A stretch of 64,000 nt of DNA, from positions 1 to 64,000 of the forward strand of contig NZ_JARUKV010000001.1 in assembly GCF_029688865.1 (NCBI RefSeq), given 5' to 3'. The translations under genes were made by a program, and so were the position numbers. The number at the start of each line of letters is the position of its first letter. Within the stretch, counting starts at the first letter, position 1. Origin of the DNA: Natronococcus sp. A-GB7 (GTDB taxonomy: Archaea > Halobacteriota > Halobacteria > Halobacteriales > Natrialbaceae). This document shows positions 25,621 through 33,236 of the stretch, in pieces. Below the pieces are notes generated by a model. It was not told the origin of the DNA. It saw nothing but the letters and a program-made list of their open reading frames with translations, and ran no database searches.

Positions 25621-26088
25621 TTAGAGTTCGACGCCGCTGGGGATGAGACTGTGCTGGCGAAGGAGGTTGCCGTCCTCGTCGTAGACCAGGAACGTTCCCT
25701 TGTCGTAGCTGACGAACTCCTCGCCGTCGAACAGGATCTCGATCTCGTACCGACCGTCGCCGCTTCCGTTCTCGCCGTAGCCGCGTGCGGCCCGAATGAA
25801 CCGCAGGACGTTGTCGGCGTCCTCGTTGAGTTCCAGCAGGAACTCGCCTGTGGTTCGGTTGGCGACGCTCACGACGCCGTCGGTTTCCTCTCCGAGCGGG
25901 CCCTGGAGACGGAGGGCGGCGTCGGTCTCGCTCGCCTCGAGGACGTCCCCGTCGGGAGCGGTAAGGCGCTCACGGAGTGCCGTCGCTGGACCGGTGAAGT
26001 CGATCGATACCGACGGTTTCGCCGGTTCGCCGTCGGTCTCGACCCAGTCGACATTGCTAACGTCCAGTGTGAAGTGCTCGCGCCTCAT
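25621..26088 (-). CDS. DUF5793 family protein
   Basis: Haloarchaeal protein of 155 residues beginning MRREHFTLDVSNVDWVE, with a beta-strand-rich body (PSVSIDFTGPATAL, DAALRLQGPLGEETDGVVSV) and a C-terminal half (YEIEILFDGEEFVSYDKGTF, LVYDEDGNLLRQHSLIP) that looks like an OB- or PH-like sheet. The start opening is typical of DUF5793. The function is unknown. The much longer open frame that extends to 26793 overlaps the methyltransferase gene antisense; the ATG at 26088 fits the family. Stop TAG just at 25621, upstream of the iron-box promoter. Confidence 0.82.
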   Translation of the reverse strand: MRREHFTLDVSNVDWVETDGEPAKPSVSIDFTGPATALRERLTAPDGDVLEASETDAALRLQGPLGEETDGVVSVANRTTGEFLLELNEDADNVLRFIRAARGYGENGSGDGRYEIEILFDGEEFVSYDKGTFLVYDEDGNLLRQHSLIPSGVEL

Positions 26089-26256
26089 TCCGTACCCTCG
26101 CTTGGTACTCCCGCCGTATGAACGTAACGCAAGACTACTCGGGCCTTCGACAGATCCGTCGACGGAACCGGTTCGCGTGGGCAAACGTAGTTGCAGACGG
26201 CGAACGCTCGGCTCATCGAACGCTTTTTGCGCGCTCGCGCTCTCCGTGCGACCGAG

Positions 26257-26928
26257 ATGGACCACCGGCGGGCCGTCCGCGACACGTACGATCGAATCGC
26301 GACCCACTTCGCCTCGACCCGCGAGTACGCCTGGCCCGAGGTCGAATCCTTCCTCGAGGAACCCGCTCCGATGGGGGCCGTCGGGCTCGACCTGGGCTGT
26401 GGCAACTGCCGCCACGCTCAGCTGCTGGCCGACACCGACGGGATCGACCGCGCGATCGGCCTCGACGTCAGCCGCGGCCTGCTCGAGACCGGGCGCGAAC
26501 GGGCCCGCGAGCGCGAGTTCGACGTCTCGCTGATCCAGGGCGACGCCTCGAGCCTGCCGCTGGCCGACGACAGCGTCGACGTCGCCGTCTACGTCGCGAC
26601 TCTGCATCACCTCCCGACGCGAGCGAGCCGACTGGCGAGCCTCGACGAGCTCGCGTGCGTCCTCGCTCCCGGCGGCCGCGCGCTCGTCAGCGCCTGGTCG
26701 ACCGCCCACGACCGATTCGACGAGACCGAGGGGTTCGACACGACCGTCGAGTGGACCCTCCCCGGCGGCGAGGCCGTCGACCGCTTCTACCACATCTACG
26801 ACCCCGCGGAGTTCGAGCGCGACCTCGAGGACAGCGACCTCGAGATCGTGGAGTGGGAGCTCTCGAGCGGGAACTGCTACGCGACGGTCGCGAGCGGAGA
26901 CCGCGTTTCTCGAGCCGAAACGGAATAG
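26257..26928 (+). CDS. Trm9-like class I SAM methyltransferase
   Basis: Methyltransferase of 223 residues. The start MDHRRAVRDTYDRIATHF with AWPEVESFL, motif I GLDLGCGNCRHAQLLA, SRGLLETGRERA, QGDASSLPLADDSVD and the LHHLPTRASRLASL region are the typical sequence of Trm9/ABH8-like tRNA wobble-uridine methyltransferases. In eukaryotes and Haloferax such enzymes depend on Trm112 (family knowledge); a Trm112 gene is at 19772-19966. The ATG at 26257 was chosen because it gives the family start and has a CTTTTTGC element about 28 nt upstream. The gene ends 31 nt before tRNA-Gly. Confidence 0.85.
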   Translation: MDHRRAVRDTYDRIATHFASTREYAWPEVESFLEEPAPMGAVGLDLGCGNCRHAQLLADTDGIDRAIGLDVSRGLLETGRERAREREFDVSLIQGDASSLPLADDSVDVAVYVATLHHLPTRASRLASLDELACVLAPGGRALVSAWSTAHDRFDETEGFDTTVEWTLPGGEAVDRFYHIYDPAEFERDLEDSDLEIVEWELSSGNCYATVASGDRVSRAETE

Positions 26929-26936
26929 CCTTAAAC
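26929..26936 (+). promoter_or_regulatory. TATA box of tRNA-Gly
   Basis: CCTTAAAC begins one base after the stop of the Trm9-like gene and is about 27 nt before the tRNA, so the tRNA has its own promoter. Confidence 0.6.
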
Positions 26937-26959
26937 GAGGAACGAAAACGAAAGAGTGC

Positions 26960-27030
26960 GCGCGGATGGTCTAGTGGTAGGACCTGAGCCTTCCAAGCTC
27001 ATGGCCCGGGTTCAAATCCCGGTCCGCGCA
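26960..27030 (+). tRNA. tRNA-Gly (anticodon TCC)
   Basis: A complete 71-nt cloverleaf. The acceptor arm GCGCGGA pairs with TCCGCGC, discriminator A27030. The anticodon loop CTTCCAA lies between TGAGC and GCTCA and reads TCC. The T-arm GGGTTCAAATCCC is perfect. No CCA is encoded. It decodes GGA. A 16-nt piece of its 3' half (GTTCAAATCCCGGTCC) recurs at 27133-27148. Confidence 0.95.
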
Positions 27031-27148
27031 TTTCTGCTGCGAGCAATTCCGCGAGCAGCAGAAATCGCACGAGGGATTTGAAGTAGAGAAGACGCAGCGC
27101 GCGAGCGAAGCGAGCGCGACCGTCTTCGCGTAGTTCAAATCCCGGTCC
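27010..27148. repeat. tRNA-Gly 3' fragment duplicated around inverted repeats
   Basis: GTTCAAATCCCGGTCC occurs at 27010-27025 (inside the tRNA) and again at 27133-27148. Between them are TTTCTGCTGC (27031-27040) inverted as GCAGCAGAAA (27055-27064), and GGGATTTGAA (27073-27082), the inverse of TTCAAATCCC in both direct copies. This looks like the scar of an element that used the tRNA 3' end as attachment site. No integrase gene is present. Confidence 0.6.
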
Positions 27149-27272
27149 ACCTCCTCCAAAAGACGACACCTCGAGCGATCGAACGACCGCTCCTGACTCG
27201 AGCACTCTCCCGAATCCACCCCTTGCAGCTCCCGGCACCGCCACTACTGAAACGGCCGTCGGAGGACCGAGT

Positions 27273-27743
27273 ATGGGCACCAGATACGAGGAAGGCGACG
27301 TCGTCGCGACGCCCGACGGACGCGGCGTCGTCGCGGCCGTCCTGGCCGAATCGTTCGAGTTCCCACAGAACGGGGACGAGCTCGCCGATGTCTCGGCGAA
27401 CGACGACCAGCCGGCGTACGTCGTCGGCCTCGAGGCCGTCGGCTCGGCGGTCTACCGGGCGTCGGCCCTCGAGGCGAGCGACCTCGAGGACGAGGACGCA
27501 ACCCAGGAGACCGACGACGAGGCGCTGACCGAGGTCGTCGACGAGGACGTCAACGGACTCGACGACCTGCCCGAGGGCTGGGATCGGGACAGCGTCCTCG
27601 AGTTCTGGTCGTCGATCGGCGGCTCCTGGGAGTCCTGCGTCGACGACGTGACCGACGAGTTCGGGGAGGAACGCGCGAAGGAACACTGCTCGGCGATGAA
27701 AGACGAAGTGATTCGAAGCGAGCGCTGGCGAAACCGGTTCTGA
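27273..27743 (+). CDS. Acidic hypothetical protein next to tRNA-Gly
   Basis: Protein of 156 residues, strongly acidic in the middle (about 75-95). The N-terminus (YEEGDVVATPDGRGVVAAVL) reads like a small beta barrel. The C-terminus (LPEGWDRDSVLEFWSSIGGS, then WESCVDDV and AKEHCSAMKDEV) is helical with two Cys and several Trp. No family is recognised. Its position directly after a tRNA gene flanked by att-like repeats, without an operon, would fit a cargo gene, but its base composition is like the surroundings. ATG at 27273. Confidence 0.65.
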   Translation: MGTRYEEGDVVATPDGRGVVAAVLAESFEFPQNGDELADVSANDDQPAYVVGLEAVGSAVYRASALEASDLEDEDATQETDDEALTEVVDEDVNGLDDLPEGWDRDSVLEFWSSIGGSWESCVDDVTDEFGEERAKEHCSAMKDEVIRSERWRNRF

Positions 27744-28004
27744 GCCGCCCCTCTCGCGGACGGCCGAAGCGGACCCAATCTGTTTTGGGGCCAGGGATAT
27801 CCGGGAACGTCCCCTCGTACCGAGTGTGGAGTAGCGAGCTCCCACTCTTCATAACCACCTTCAGTATCCGACAGCCGGGGCTATCGCGTTCGGTACCGAA
27901 TCACGGGGCGACCGACGGACCCGCGGCTGTCGTCTCGAACCAACGTGTCGAAAAAACGGTCATTGCTGTAGACGGTGCCACGGCGGTCCGGGCGGACCGG
28001 TCCG

Positions 28005-28292
28005 TTACTCCTCGTCGGCGTCCGAACTCGGGACGAGCCACTCGAGTTCGATCTCGAGTTCGATCTCGTCGTGGTCGTCGTCCTCGGGTTCGCGCTCGAG
28101 TTCGACCTCGAACTCGAGGTTGTCCTCGGGTAACGCGACCGTTACGGAGTCGTCGTCGGTCGAGACCGTCAGCTCCTCGCCGTCCTCGAGTTCGTCCGCG
28201 AGGTTGCGCAGCCAGTCGGCGGCCTGTTCGGGTGACTGTTCGAGCTCCGCCTCGAGAAGTTCCTCCTCGTGATCTTCTTCTTCGTCCGTCAT
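28005..28292 (-). CDS. amphi-Trp domain protein
   Basis: Very acidic protein of 95 residues. The body ADWLRNLADELEDGEELTVS, then SVTVALPEDNLEFEVELERE and EIELEIELEW matches the amphi-Trp domain family: an N-terminal helix and amphipathic strands ending in Trp. Function unknown; the family is frequent in haloarchaea. The ATG at 28292 is used; an in-frame GTG directly before it (28295) is possible. Flanked by a 261-nt gene-free stretch (27744-28004) with nothing notable. Confidence 0.82.
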   Translation of the reverse strand: MTDEEEDHEEELLEAELEQSPEQAADWLRNLADELEDGEELTVSTDDDSVTVALPEDNLEFEVELEREPEDDDHDEIELEIELEWLVPSSDADEE

Positions 28293-28456
28293 CACCCGTA
28301 CCGAGGCGCCGAGATCGGAAAAATCCGCCCGTTGAATTCGCCACCGTTAGAATCCGAGGCGACGGCAGCCGTGTGGGTACTCCGGTCGTCTCGATCGAGA
28401 CCGCGTGGGTGGAGGCAGGCGTGACCCTTAGGAGTCGCGTGGACGAACGGTCACCC

Positions 28457-29023
28457 GTGGAGTACGAACTGTTGGGTTGGCCGCCGGACGGGCCGAAGCT
28501 GCGCCTCGACCACGAGTGGTTCAGCTACGCCGGGAAGTTCGTCATGACGAACACCGGCAAGGCCGTCGCGCGCGAGGACGGCGAGGTCGTCGCAGCGATC
28601 GCGTTCAACGAGGACCGTACGGACGAGGCGACCCTCTGGCTGCGGTACGTGACGGTCGCCGGCGACCGCCGCGGCGAGGGGATCGGCCCCGAACTCGTCG
28701 GGCTGGTTCGGGACCGCGCGACGGAGCGCGGGTACGACCGCCTGCGGATCGCCGTCAACAACCCCTTCGCCTACGAAGCGCTGTACCGAGCGGGCTTCGG
28801 TTACACCAGCGAGACGACCGGAATCGCGGAGCTAATCCTCGAGTACCCCGCTCCCGTCGACGATACGGGCAATGAGGGCGCAAACGGCGGACACGCGAGC
28901 CGCAAGCGCTACCAGGCGGGACTCGAGGAGTTCCGCGAGCGCGACCTCTCGACCGAGGAGGAGGCGTTCCTCGAGGCCCGTCGGGACCGTGACCCGCCCG
29001 ATTCGGGCGCTCGCGACGGGTGA
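28457..29023 (+). CDS. GNAT family N-acetyltransferase
   Basis: Acetyltransferase of 188 residues. The GNAT core is at about 25-130: strands ATLWLRYVTV, acetyl-CoA loop RRGEGIGPEL (the R/Q-x-x-G-x-G/A pattern) and FAYEALYRAGFGYTSETTG for the last strand. The acidic/basic C-terminal tail (about 140-188) is specific to this protein. The substrate is unknown. The start GTG at 28457 (VEYELLGWPPDGP) was chosen because the protein-like sequence begins there; the open frame upstream to 27785 lacks any coding signal. Confidence 0.8.
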   Translation: MEYELLGWPPDGPKLRLDHEWFSYAGKFVMTNTGKAVAREDGEVVAAIAFNEDRTDEATLWLRYVTVAGDRRGEGIGPELVGLVRDRATERGYDRLRIAVNNPFAYEALYRAGFGYTSETTGIAELILEYPAPVDDTGNEGANGGHASRKRYQAGLEEFRERDLSTEEEAFLEARRDRDPPDSGARDG

Positions 29024-29326
29024 GCGGCCCCGCGAGGCAGTCCTCGACCGACCCGGTGGCTGCGGCCGACGGACCACCCGTTCGCTGGCGCGCAGCGGCG
29101 CGGCGAGCGCAGCGAGACGCGCCGCGAACCGCGAGGGGCGAGCGAGCCGGCTGGGGAGGGCGCGGCCGTCTCCCCGTGCCCGTGCGAGGCGGTCTCGTCC
29201 GCGTCCGTCCTCCCTCCGCGCTCGTGAGGGGGCGTGTGACTCGAGGGACCGGTTCGAGACGTTCGTCGTCGACGGCCACGATACGGAAGCCAACGATTCA
29301 AACCCCGACGCGCCCAACGACCACCA
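29024..29326. other. 303-nt region of G+C-rich short repeats between GNAT and fen
   Basis: No gene is seen. Around 29085-29165 the sequence is built of repeated GCGAGC/GCGCAGC blocks ending in GAGCCGGCTGGGGAGGGC, a composition also seen near 6620-6670 and 27100, and common in haloarchaeal intergenic repeats (recalled, not searched). The last 50 nt would contain the fen promoter; no clear TATA box is visible. Confidence 0.45.
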
Positions 29327-30304
29327 ATGGGTAACGCTGCACTGCGGGACATCGCGGTCATCGAGGACGTGCCGTTCGACGAGGTCGAGGGGACGATCGC
29401 CGTCGACGCCCACAACTGGCTCTACCGCTACCTGACGACGACGGTCAAGTGGACCGCCAGCGAGAAGTACACGACGCCCGACGGCACCGAGGTCGCGAAC
29501 CTCATCGGCATCGTCCAGGGCGTCGCGCGCTTTTTCGAACACGACGTCACTCCCATCATGGTGTTCGACGGCGGTCCCTCCCAGCTCAAGGAAGACGAGA
29601 TCGAGTCCCGCCGGGAGCAACGCCGAACGTACGAAGAACAGCTCGAGACCGCCCGCGAGGAGGGCGACGAGGTCGCCATCGCCCAGCTCGAGTCCCGGAC
29701 CCAGCGGCTGACGCCGACGATTCAGGAGACCAGCCGCGAGCTCCTCGAGCTGCTCGACGTCCCCGTCGTCGAGGCCCCCGCGGAGGGCGAGGCCCAGGCC
29801 GCCCACATGGCCAAACGCGGCGACGCCGACTACGTCGGTTCGGAGGACTACGACGCCCTGCTGTTCGGCGCGCCGCTGACGCTGCGCCAGCTGACGAGCA
29901 AGGGCGACCCCGAGCTGATGGACCTCGACGCGACCCTCGAACGCCACGACCTCACGCTGGAGCAGCTGATCGATGCGGCGATCCTGATCGGGACGGACTT
30001 CAACGAGGGCGTCTCGGGCATCGGCCCGAAGACGGCGATCAGCGAGATCACCGAGCACGGCGACCTCTGGAGCGTCCTGGAGGCCCGCGGGGATACCGTC
30101 GAGTACGGCGATCGGGTTCGCCAACTGTTTCGGGAGCCGAACGTCACCGACGACTACAGCCTCGAGACGACGCTCGAGCCGGACCTCGAGGCCGCCCGTG
30201 CGTACGTCACCGACGAGTGGGGCGTCGCAGCCGACGAGGTCGAGCGCAGCTTCGAACGCATCGAGGAGCAGGCCACTCAGACGGGACTGGATCGCTGGAC
30301 GTGA
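29327..30304 (+). CDS. fen: Flap endonuclease 1
   Basis: Structure-specific 5' nuclease of 325 residues that removes RNA-primed flaps in lagging-strand replication and repair. The N region begins [35 protein letters not shown] carries the first catalytic Asp (DAHN), and [17 protein letters not shown] the second. The I region has [23 protein letters not shown] with catalytic Glu/Asp, and the helix-hairpin-helix is [17 protein letters not shown]. Unlike longer eukaryotic FEN1, no clear PCNA-binding Q-x-x-hh-x-x-FF box is seen at the C-terminus (ends QTGLDRWT), although LDRW resembles a shortened one. Confidence 0.95.
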   Translation: MGNAALRDIAVIEDVPFDEVEGTIAVDAHNWLYRYLTTTVKWTASEKYTTPDGTEVANLIGIVQGVARFFEHDVTPIMVFDGGPSQLKEDEIESRREQRRTYEEQLETAREEGDEVAIAQLESRTQRLTPTIQETSRELLELLDVPVVEAPAEGEAQAAHMAKRGDADYVGSEDYDALLFGAPLTLRQLTSKGDPELMDLDATLERHDLTLEQLIDAAILIGTDFNEGVSGIGPKTAISEITEHGDLWSVLEARGDTVEYGDRVRQLFREPNVTDDYSLETTLEPDLEAARAYVTDEWGVAADEVERSFERIEEQATQTGLDRWT

Positions 30305-30563
30305 GTCGACGCGGCATCGGGGTCGACGGAGCCGTCCGTCCCTCGTCGGCGACTGTTTCGATGATCGAACGACCGGTTTCGAACGAAACGTGCCGGACAT
30401 ACACAGGTGTCCGCGCCAATCATCAGGAACAATCATCCCATAGTTTCGCCGATCGGATCGCCGTTAGCAGTCGGATAGGTCGCTCGAGACGGCTCGGGGG
30501 GATCGCCTTACCTGCGACATAATAATCCGTGGCGTGGCGGTATCCCTGGTCGGGTGAACGCCT

Positions 30564-30869
30564 ATGTCCGAACAGACCGAACGCGGTGGCTCCGAGTCGA
30601 ACGAGAGTCGTCCGCCGGAGGAACAGCCGCGCGGCTCCCGGTTTGCTCCCGGGGCGTGGATGGCCTCGACCGCCGTCCAGACGGTCGTCATCCTCGTCGG
30701 TCTCGCAGTCGTCCTGTTCGCCGTAGGGCAGGCGGTCGGCGCCGACCTCCTCGGTATGATCGGTGACGCGCTCGCCACCCACACCGGACAGTGGCTCGCG
30801 GTGGCGGTGCTCGCGTTGATCCTCGTCATCGCGGCGCTGCGAGCGATGAGCTTCGCGCGGCCTCGGTAG
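30564..30869 (+). CDS. Small two-helix membrane protein, haloarchaeal
   Basis: Protein of 101 residues: a charged, Ser/Glu-rich N-terminus (1-32) and two hydrophobic segments (about 36-60 and 72-95), with a short basic end (FARPR). No family is recognised. An ACATAATAATC element at about 30518-30528 could be its promoter, with a leader of about 10 nt. The 259-nt region before it (30305-30563) shows nothing else. Confidence 0.65.
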   Translation: MSEQTERGGSESNESRPPEEQPRGSRFAPGAWMASTAVQTVVILVGLAVVLFAVGQAVGADLLGMIGDALATHTGQWLAVAVLALILVIAALRAMSFARPR

Positions 30870-30984
30870 CGCGCCGAGTCTAATCCGATCGACGTAGTCG
30901 TCGCTCACCCATTCTTTACACGAACGATCCCGAGAAGCGGCGTCTCCGACCGTCGAACAGCCGAGTTTCGATCCGAGCGCTCGC

Positions 30985-31962
30985 TCAGAACAGGTGGTCG
31001 TCGACAGTCCGCGCCGGGCCGCCGACGTCCCAGACCATCGTCTCGACTCCGCAGTCGCTCACTTCGTCCTCGATGCGGTCGACGTACTCTTCGGTAGTGT
31101 TGACGTAGACGCTCGCACCGGTGTCCGTCGAGAAGTAGACCGGCACGTCCTCCTCCTCGCGAAGCTGGCGCACCCGGTTGAAGATCTCGAGGGTGGCCGG
31201 CTGCCAGTAGACCCATCCCGACGGGCCGGTCATGGTTGTCGCGGCCAGGGACAGCGAGTCGTGCTCGGCGAGTTCGAAGACCCGATCGAACTCGTTACTA
31301 CGGAGTGCGTCGCGCATCTCCGCGATCTGGCCGTGAATGTGGGCGTTGCGGGCCTGGAACATGTGGCTGTCGGCGGCCTCGTCGTGGGCGTCCTCGGTCT
31401 CCTTGTGGTAGGGGACGAGTCCGACCACGATCTTGACGTCCTCGTCGAGGTCACTCGGAATTTCCTTGGAGCGACAGTCCTCGTCGTTCAGCCCGGTGTG
31501 AAGCTGGGAGAACGAGCCCGTCACCGCACGCGAGGCCGAGGCCGACCCCACGCGGGCGATCGTCGATACCGTCTCCAGGTCGGCCTCGAGGCCCGCGGCC
31601 TCGGAGAGCGCCATCGCCGCGGCCGCAAAGCCCGACGACGAGGAGCCCAGCCCGACGTTCGTCGGGAAGCTGTTCTCGCTCTCGAGCCGAACGGGATCGT
31701 CGGCGTGGTCGGCGTCAGCCTGCTCTCGAACCTTCGCGACGACGCTGTCGACCCGCTCGGCGGCCCGACCCTCGAGAGTCTCGCCGTCGACGACGAACGT
31801 GTCGGCGTCGAACTCGCTCGAGAACTCGACGGTCGTCTTCGTGTGACTGGGCGCCGTACAGAGGCTGATGCTGTCGTGGTACGGCAGGCGCTTCTCGTCG
31901 TCGCGCATCCCGTGGTACTTGACGAGTCCCTGGATGGGGTGGGCGATCGCGGTCGCTTTCAT
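30985..31962 (-). CDS. mvaD: Phosphomevalonate/diphosphomevalonate decarboxylase (GHMP family)
   Basis: Isoprenoid enzyme of 325 residues. The GHMP signature is NVGLGSSSSGFAAAAMAL near 105-125, with the N-terminal KATAIAHPIQGLVKYHGM matching the decarboxylase opening. The C-terminal FSTDTGASVYVNTTEE block carries the catalytic Asp region. In Haloferax the orthologous protein was shown to decarboxylate mevalonate 5-phosphate rather than the diphosphate, followed by isopentenyl phosphate kinase (family knowledge). Thus a phosphomevalonate decarboxylase is more likely here. The transcript is leaderless: GTTTTAAG (31986-31993) lies about 27 nt before ATG 31962. It supplies the prenyl synthase at 35530. 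Confidence 0.88.
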   Translation of the reverse strand: MKATAIAHPIQGLVKYHGMRDDEKRLPYHDSISLCTAPSHTKTTVEFSSEFDADTFVVDGETLEGRAAERVDSVVAKVREQADADHADDPVRLESENSFPTNVGLGSSSSGFAAAAMALSEAAGLEADLETVSTIARVGSASASRAVTGSFSQLHTGLNDEDCRSKEIPSDLDEDVKIVVGLVPYHKETEDAHDEAADSHMFQARNAHIHGQIAEMRDALRSNEFDRVFELAEHDSLSLAATTMTGPSGWVYWQPATLEIFNRVRQLREEEDVPVYFSTDTGASVYVNTTEEYVDRIEDEVSDCGVETMVWDVGGPARTVDDHLF

Positions 31963-31985
31963 ACCGGATAGCTGGCCGAAGCGCG

Positions 31986-31993
31986 CTTAAAAC
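31986..31993 (-). promoter_or_regulatory. TATA box of the decarboxylase gene
   Basis: Minus-strand GTTTTAAG, 24-31 nt from the ATG at 31962, so transcription should begin at or next to the start codon. Confidence 0.65.
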
Positions 31994-32025
31994 CCACGGC
32001 ATCCGGGTGCTCGCCGAGTCGGGTG

Positions 32026-32041
32026 GCGAGCCGAGGCTCGC
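32026..32041. repeat. Perfect 7-bp hairpin upstream of nth
   Basis: GCGAGCC-GA-GGCTCGC, 42 nt before the nth start, between the divergent decarboxylase and nth genes; possibly an operator or small repeat. Confidence 0.45.
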
Positions 32042-32082
32042 GGAACCGAACCCCTGAAATGGACGCCATCGAAAGACGGCCC

Positions 32083-32766
32083 ATGGGAACCCCGCTCGAG
32101 ACCCCCGAGGAGCAGGCCGTCGAGGTCGTCGATCGGCTCGAGGCCGAGTACCCCGACTCGACGATCTCGCTGCGGTACTCGAACCGACTCGAACTGCTGA
32201 TCGCCGTGATCCTCTCGGCGCAGTGTACCGACGAGCGCGTCAACAGCGAGACCGAGCACCTCTTCGAGAAGTACGACGGCGCCGAGGACTACGTCGCCGT
32301 CGACGAGGAGGAACTCGCCGAAGACCTGAACTCGATTACCTACTACAACAGCAAGGCCGGCTACATCAAGAGCTCCTGCGAGACGATCCTCGAGGAACAC
32401 GACGGCGAGGTGCCCGACACGATGGACGAGCTGACCGAGCTGTCGGGGGTCGGTCGGAAGACCGCGAACGTCGTGCTCCAGCACGGCCACGACGTCGTCG
32501 AGGGGATCGTCGTCGACACCCACGTCCAGCGGCTCTCTCGCCGACTCGGGCTCACGGAGGAGGAGCGCCCGGAGGCGATCGAGCAGGAGCTGATAGAGCT
32601 CGTTCCGGAGGGGTACTGGCAGCAGTTTACGCACCTCTGTATCGATCACGGGCGAGCGACCTGTACAGCCCGGAATCCCGACTGTAGCGACTGCGTGCTC
32701 GCGGATATCTGTCCCTCAGAAAAGGGTGACAGCGAGGTCGACCTCGCCTCGGGCGAGCCCTGGTAG
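32083..32766 (+). CDS. nth: Endonuclease III (DNA glycosylase/AP lyase)
   Basis: Base-excision repair enzyme of 227 residues for oxidised pyrimidines. The helix-hairpin-helix ELSGVGRKTANVVL contains the catalytic Lys, and IVVDTHVQRLSRRL the catalytic Asp. The C-terminal [4Fe-4S] site is C-x6-C-x2-C-x5-C (CTARNPDCSDCVLADIC). ILSAQCTDERVN is the typical N-terminal motif. The ATG at 32083 (MGTPLETPEEQ) is preferred; in-frame starts at 32059 and 32023 exist but extend into the hairpin region. Divergent from the isoprenoid gene. Confidence 0.95.
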   Translation: MGTPLETPEEQAVEVVDRLEAEYPDSTISLRYSNRLELLIAVILSAQCTDERVNSETEHLFEKYDGAEDYVAVDEEELAEDLNSITYYNSKAGYIKSSCETILEEHDGEVPDTMDELTELSGVGRKTANVVLQHGHDVVEGIVVDTHVQRLSRRLGLTEEERPEAIEQELIELVPEGYWQQFTHLCIDHGRATCTARNPDCSDCVLADICPSEKGDSEVDLASGEPW

Positions 32767-32854
32767 CCGCGCCGATCGGAGCCGTCGATCGCAGCCGTCC
32801 GTTGCAAGCCCAACGTCTTTTCGCCGTCCGCGTGAATCCACGCCCGAGATCACT

Positions 32855-33100
32855 ATGTCCGACAACGACGAAACCGGTAAGGACGAGCACGGACGGGACG
32901 TCGAGTTGACCCACGAGGACGCGGACGCCGAGGGCGAGAACGAGGAGGAACTGACCGAGGAGGAGAAGGAAGCTCGCGAACGACAGGACGAGGAGCAGCG
33001 CCGTCAGGACATCGAGCACAAGTCCGACGACCGCGAGGACGACGCTCTCGAGCACCAGAACCCGGACAACCACCGCGACGAGGAACCCTTCGAGAGCTAA
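32855..33100 (+). CDS. Highly charged 81-residue protein
   Basis: A very hydrophilic protein made mostly of Glu, Asp, Lys, Arg, Gln and His, with an uninterrupted helical stretch ELTEEEKEARERQDEEQRRQ. No hydrophobic core is visible, so it is probably an extended helix or disordered. The downstream half (HKSDDREDDALEHQNPDNH) is His/Asn-rich. No family is known. ATG at 32855. It resembles small acidic proteins common in haloarchaea, but the function is unknown. Confidence 0.6.
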   Translation: MSDNDETGKDEHGRDVELTHEDADAEGENEEELTEEEKEARERQDEEQRRQDIEHKSDDREDDALEHQNPDNHRDEEPFES

Positions 33101-33236
33101 CGTTCGTTTCCGCCGTCTCGCACGTTTGCCTTCTTTTGTCCTCTCGGCCGGAATCGGTTGTTCGACAAATTATTCGTATCCCTGACTACCTCGAGCAGTC
33201 GGATCCGGGACCGGCGCTCGAGGCGGTTGAGCCGAG

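Noticed and set aside
26971-27280. Open frames giving RGPGFEPG / RDLNPG-type C-termini
   Set aside because: These are translations of the minus strand of tRNA-Gly; such endings are a well-known tRNA artefact, not integrase remnants.
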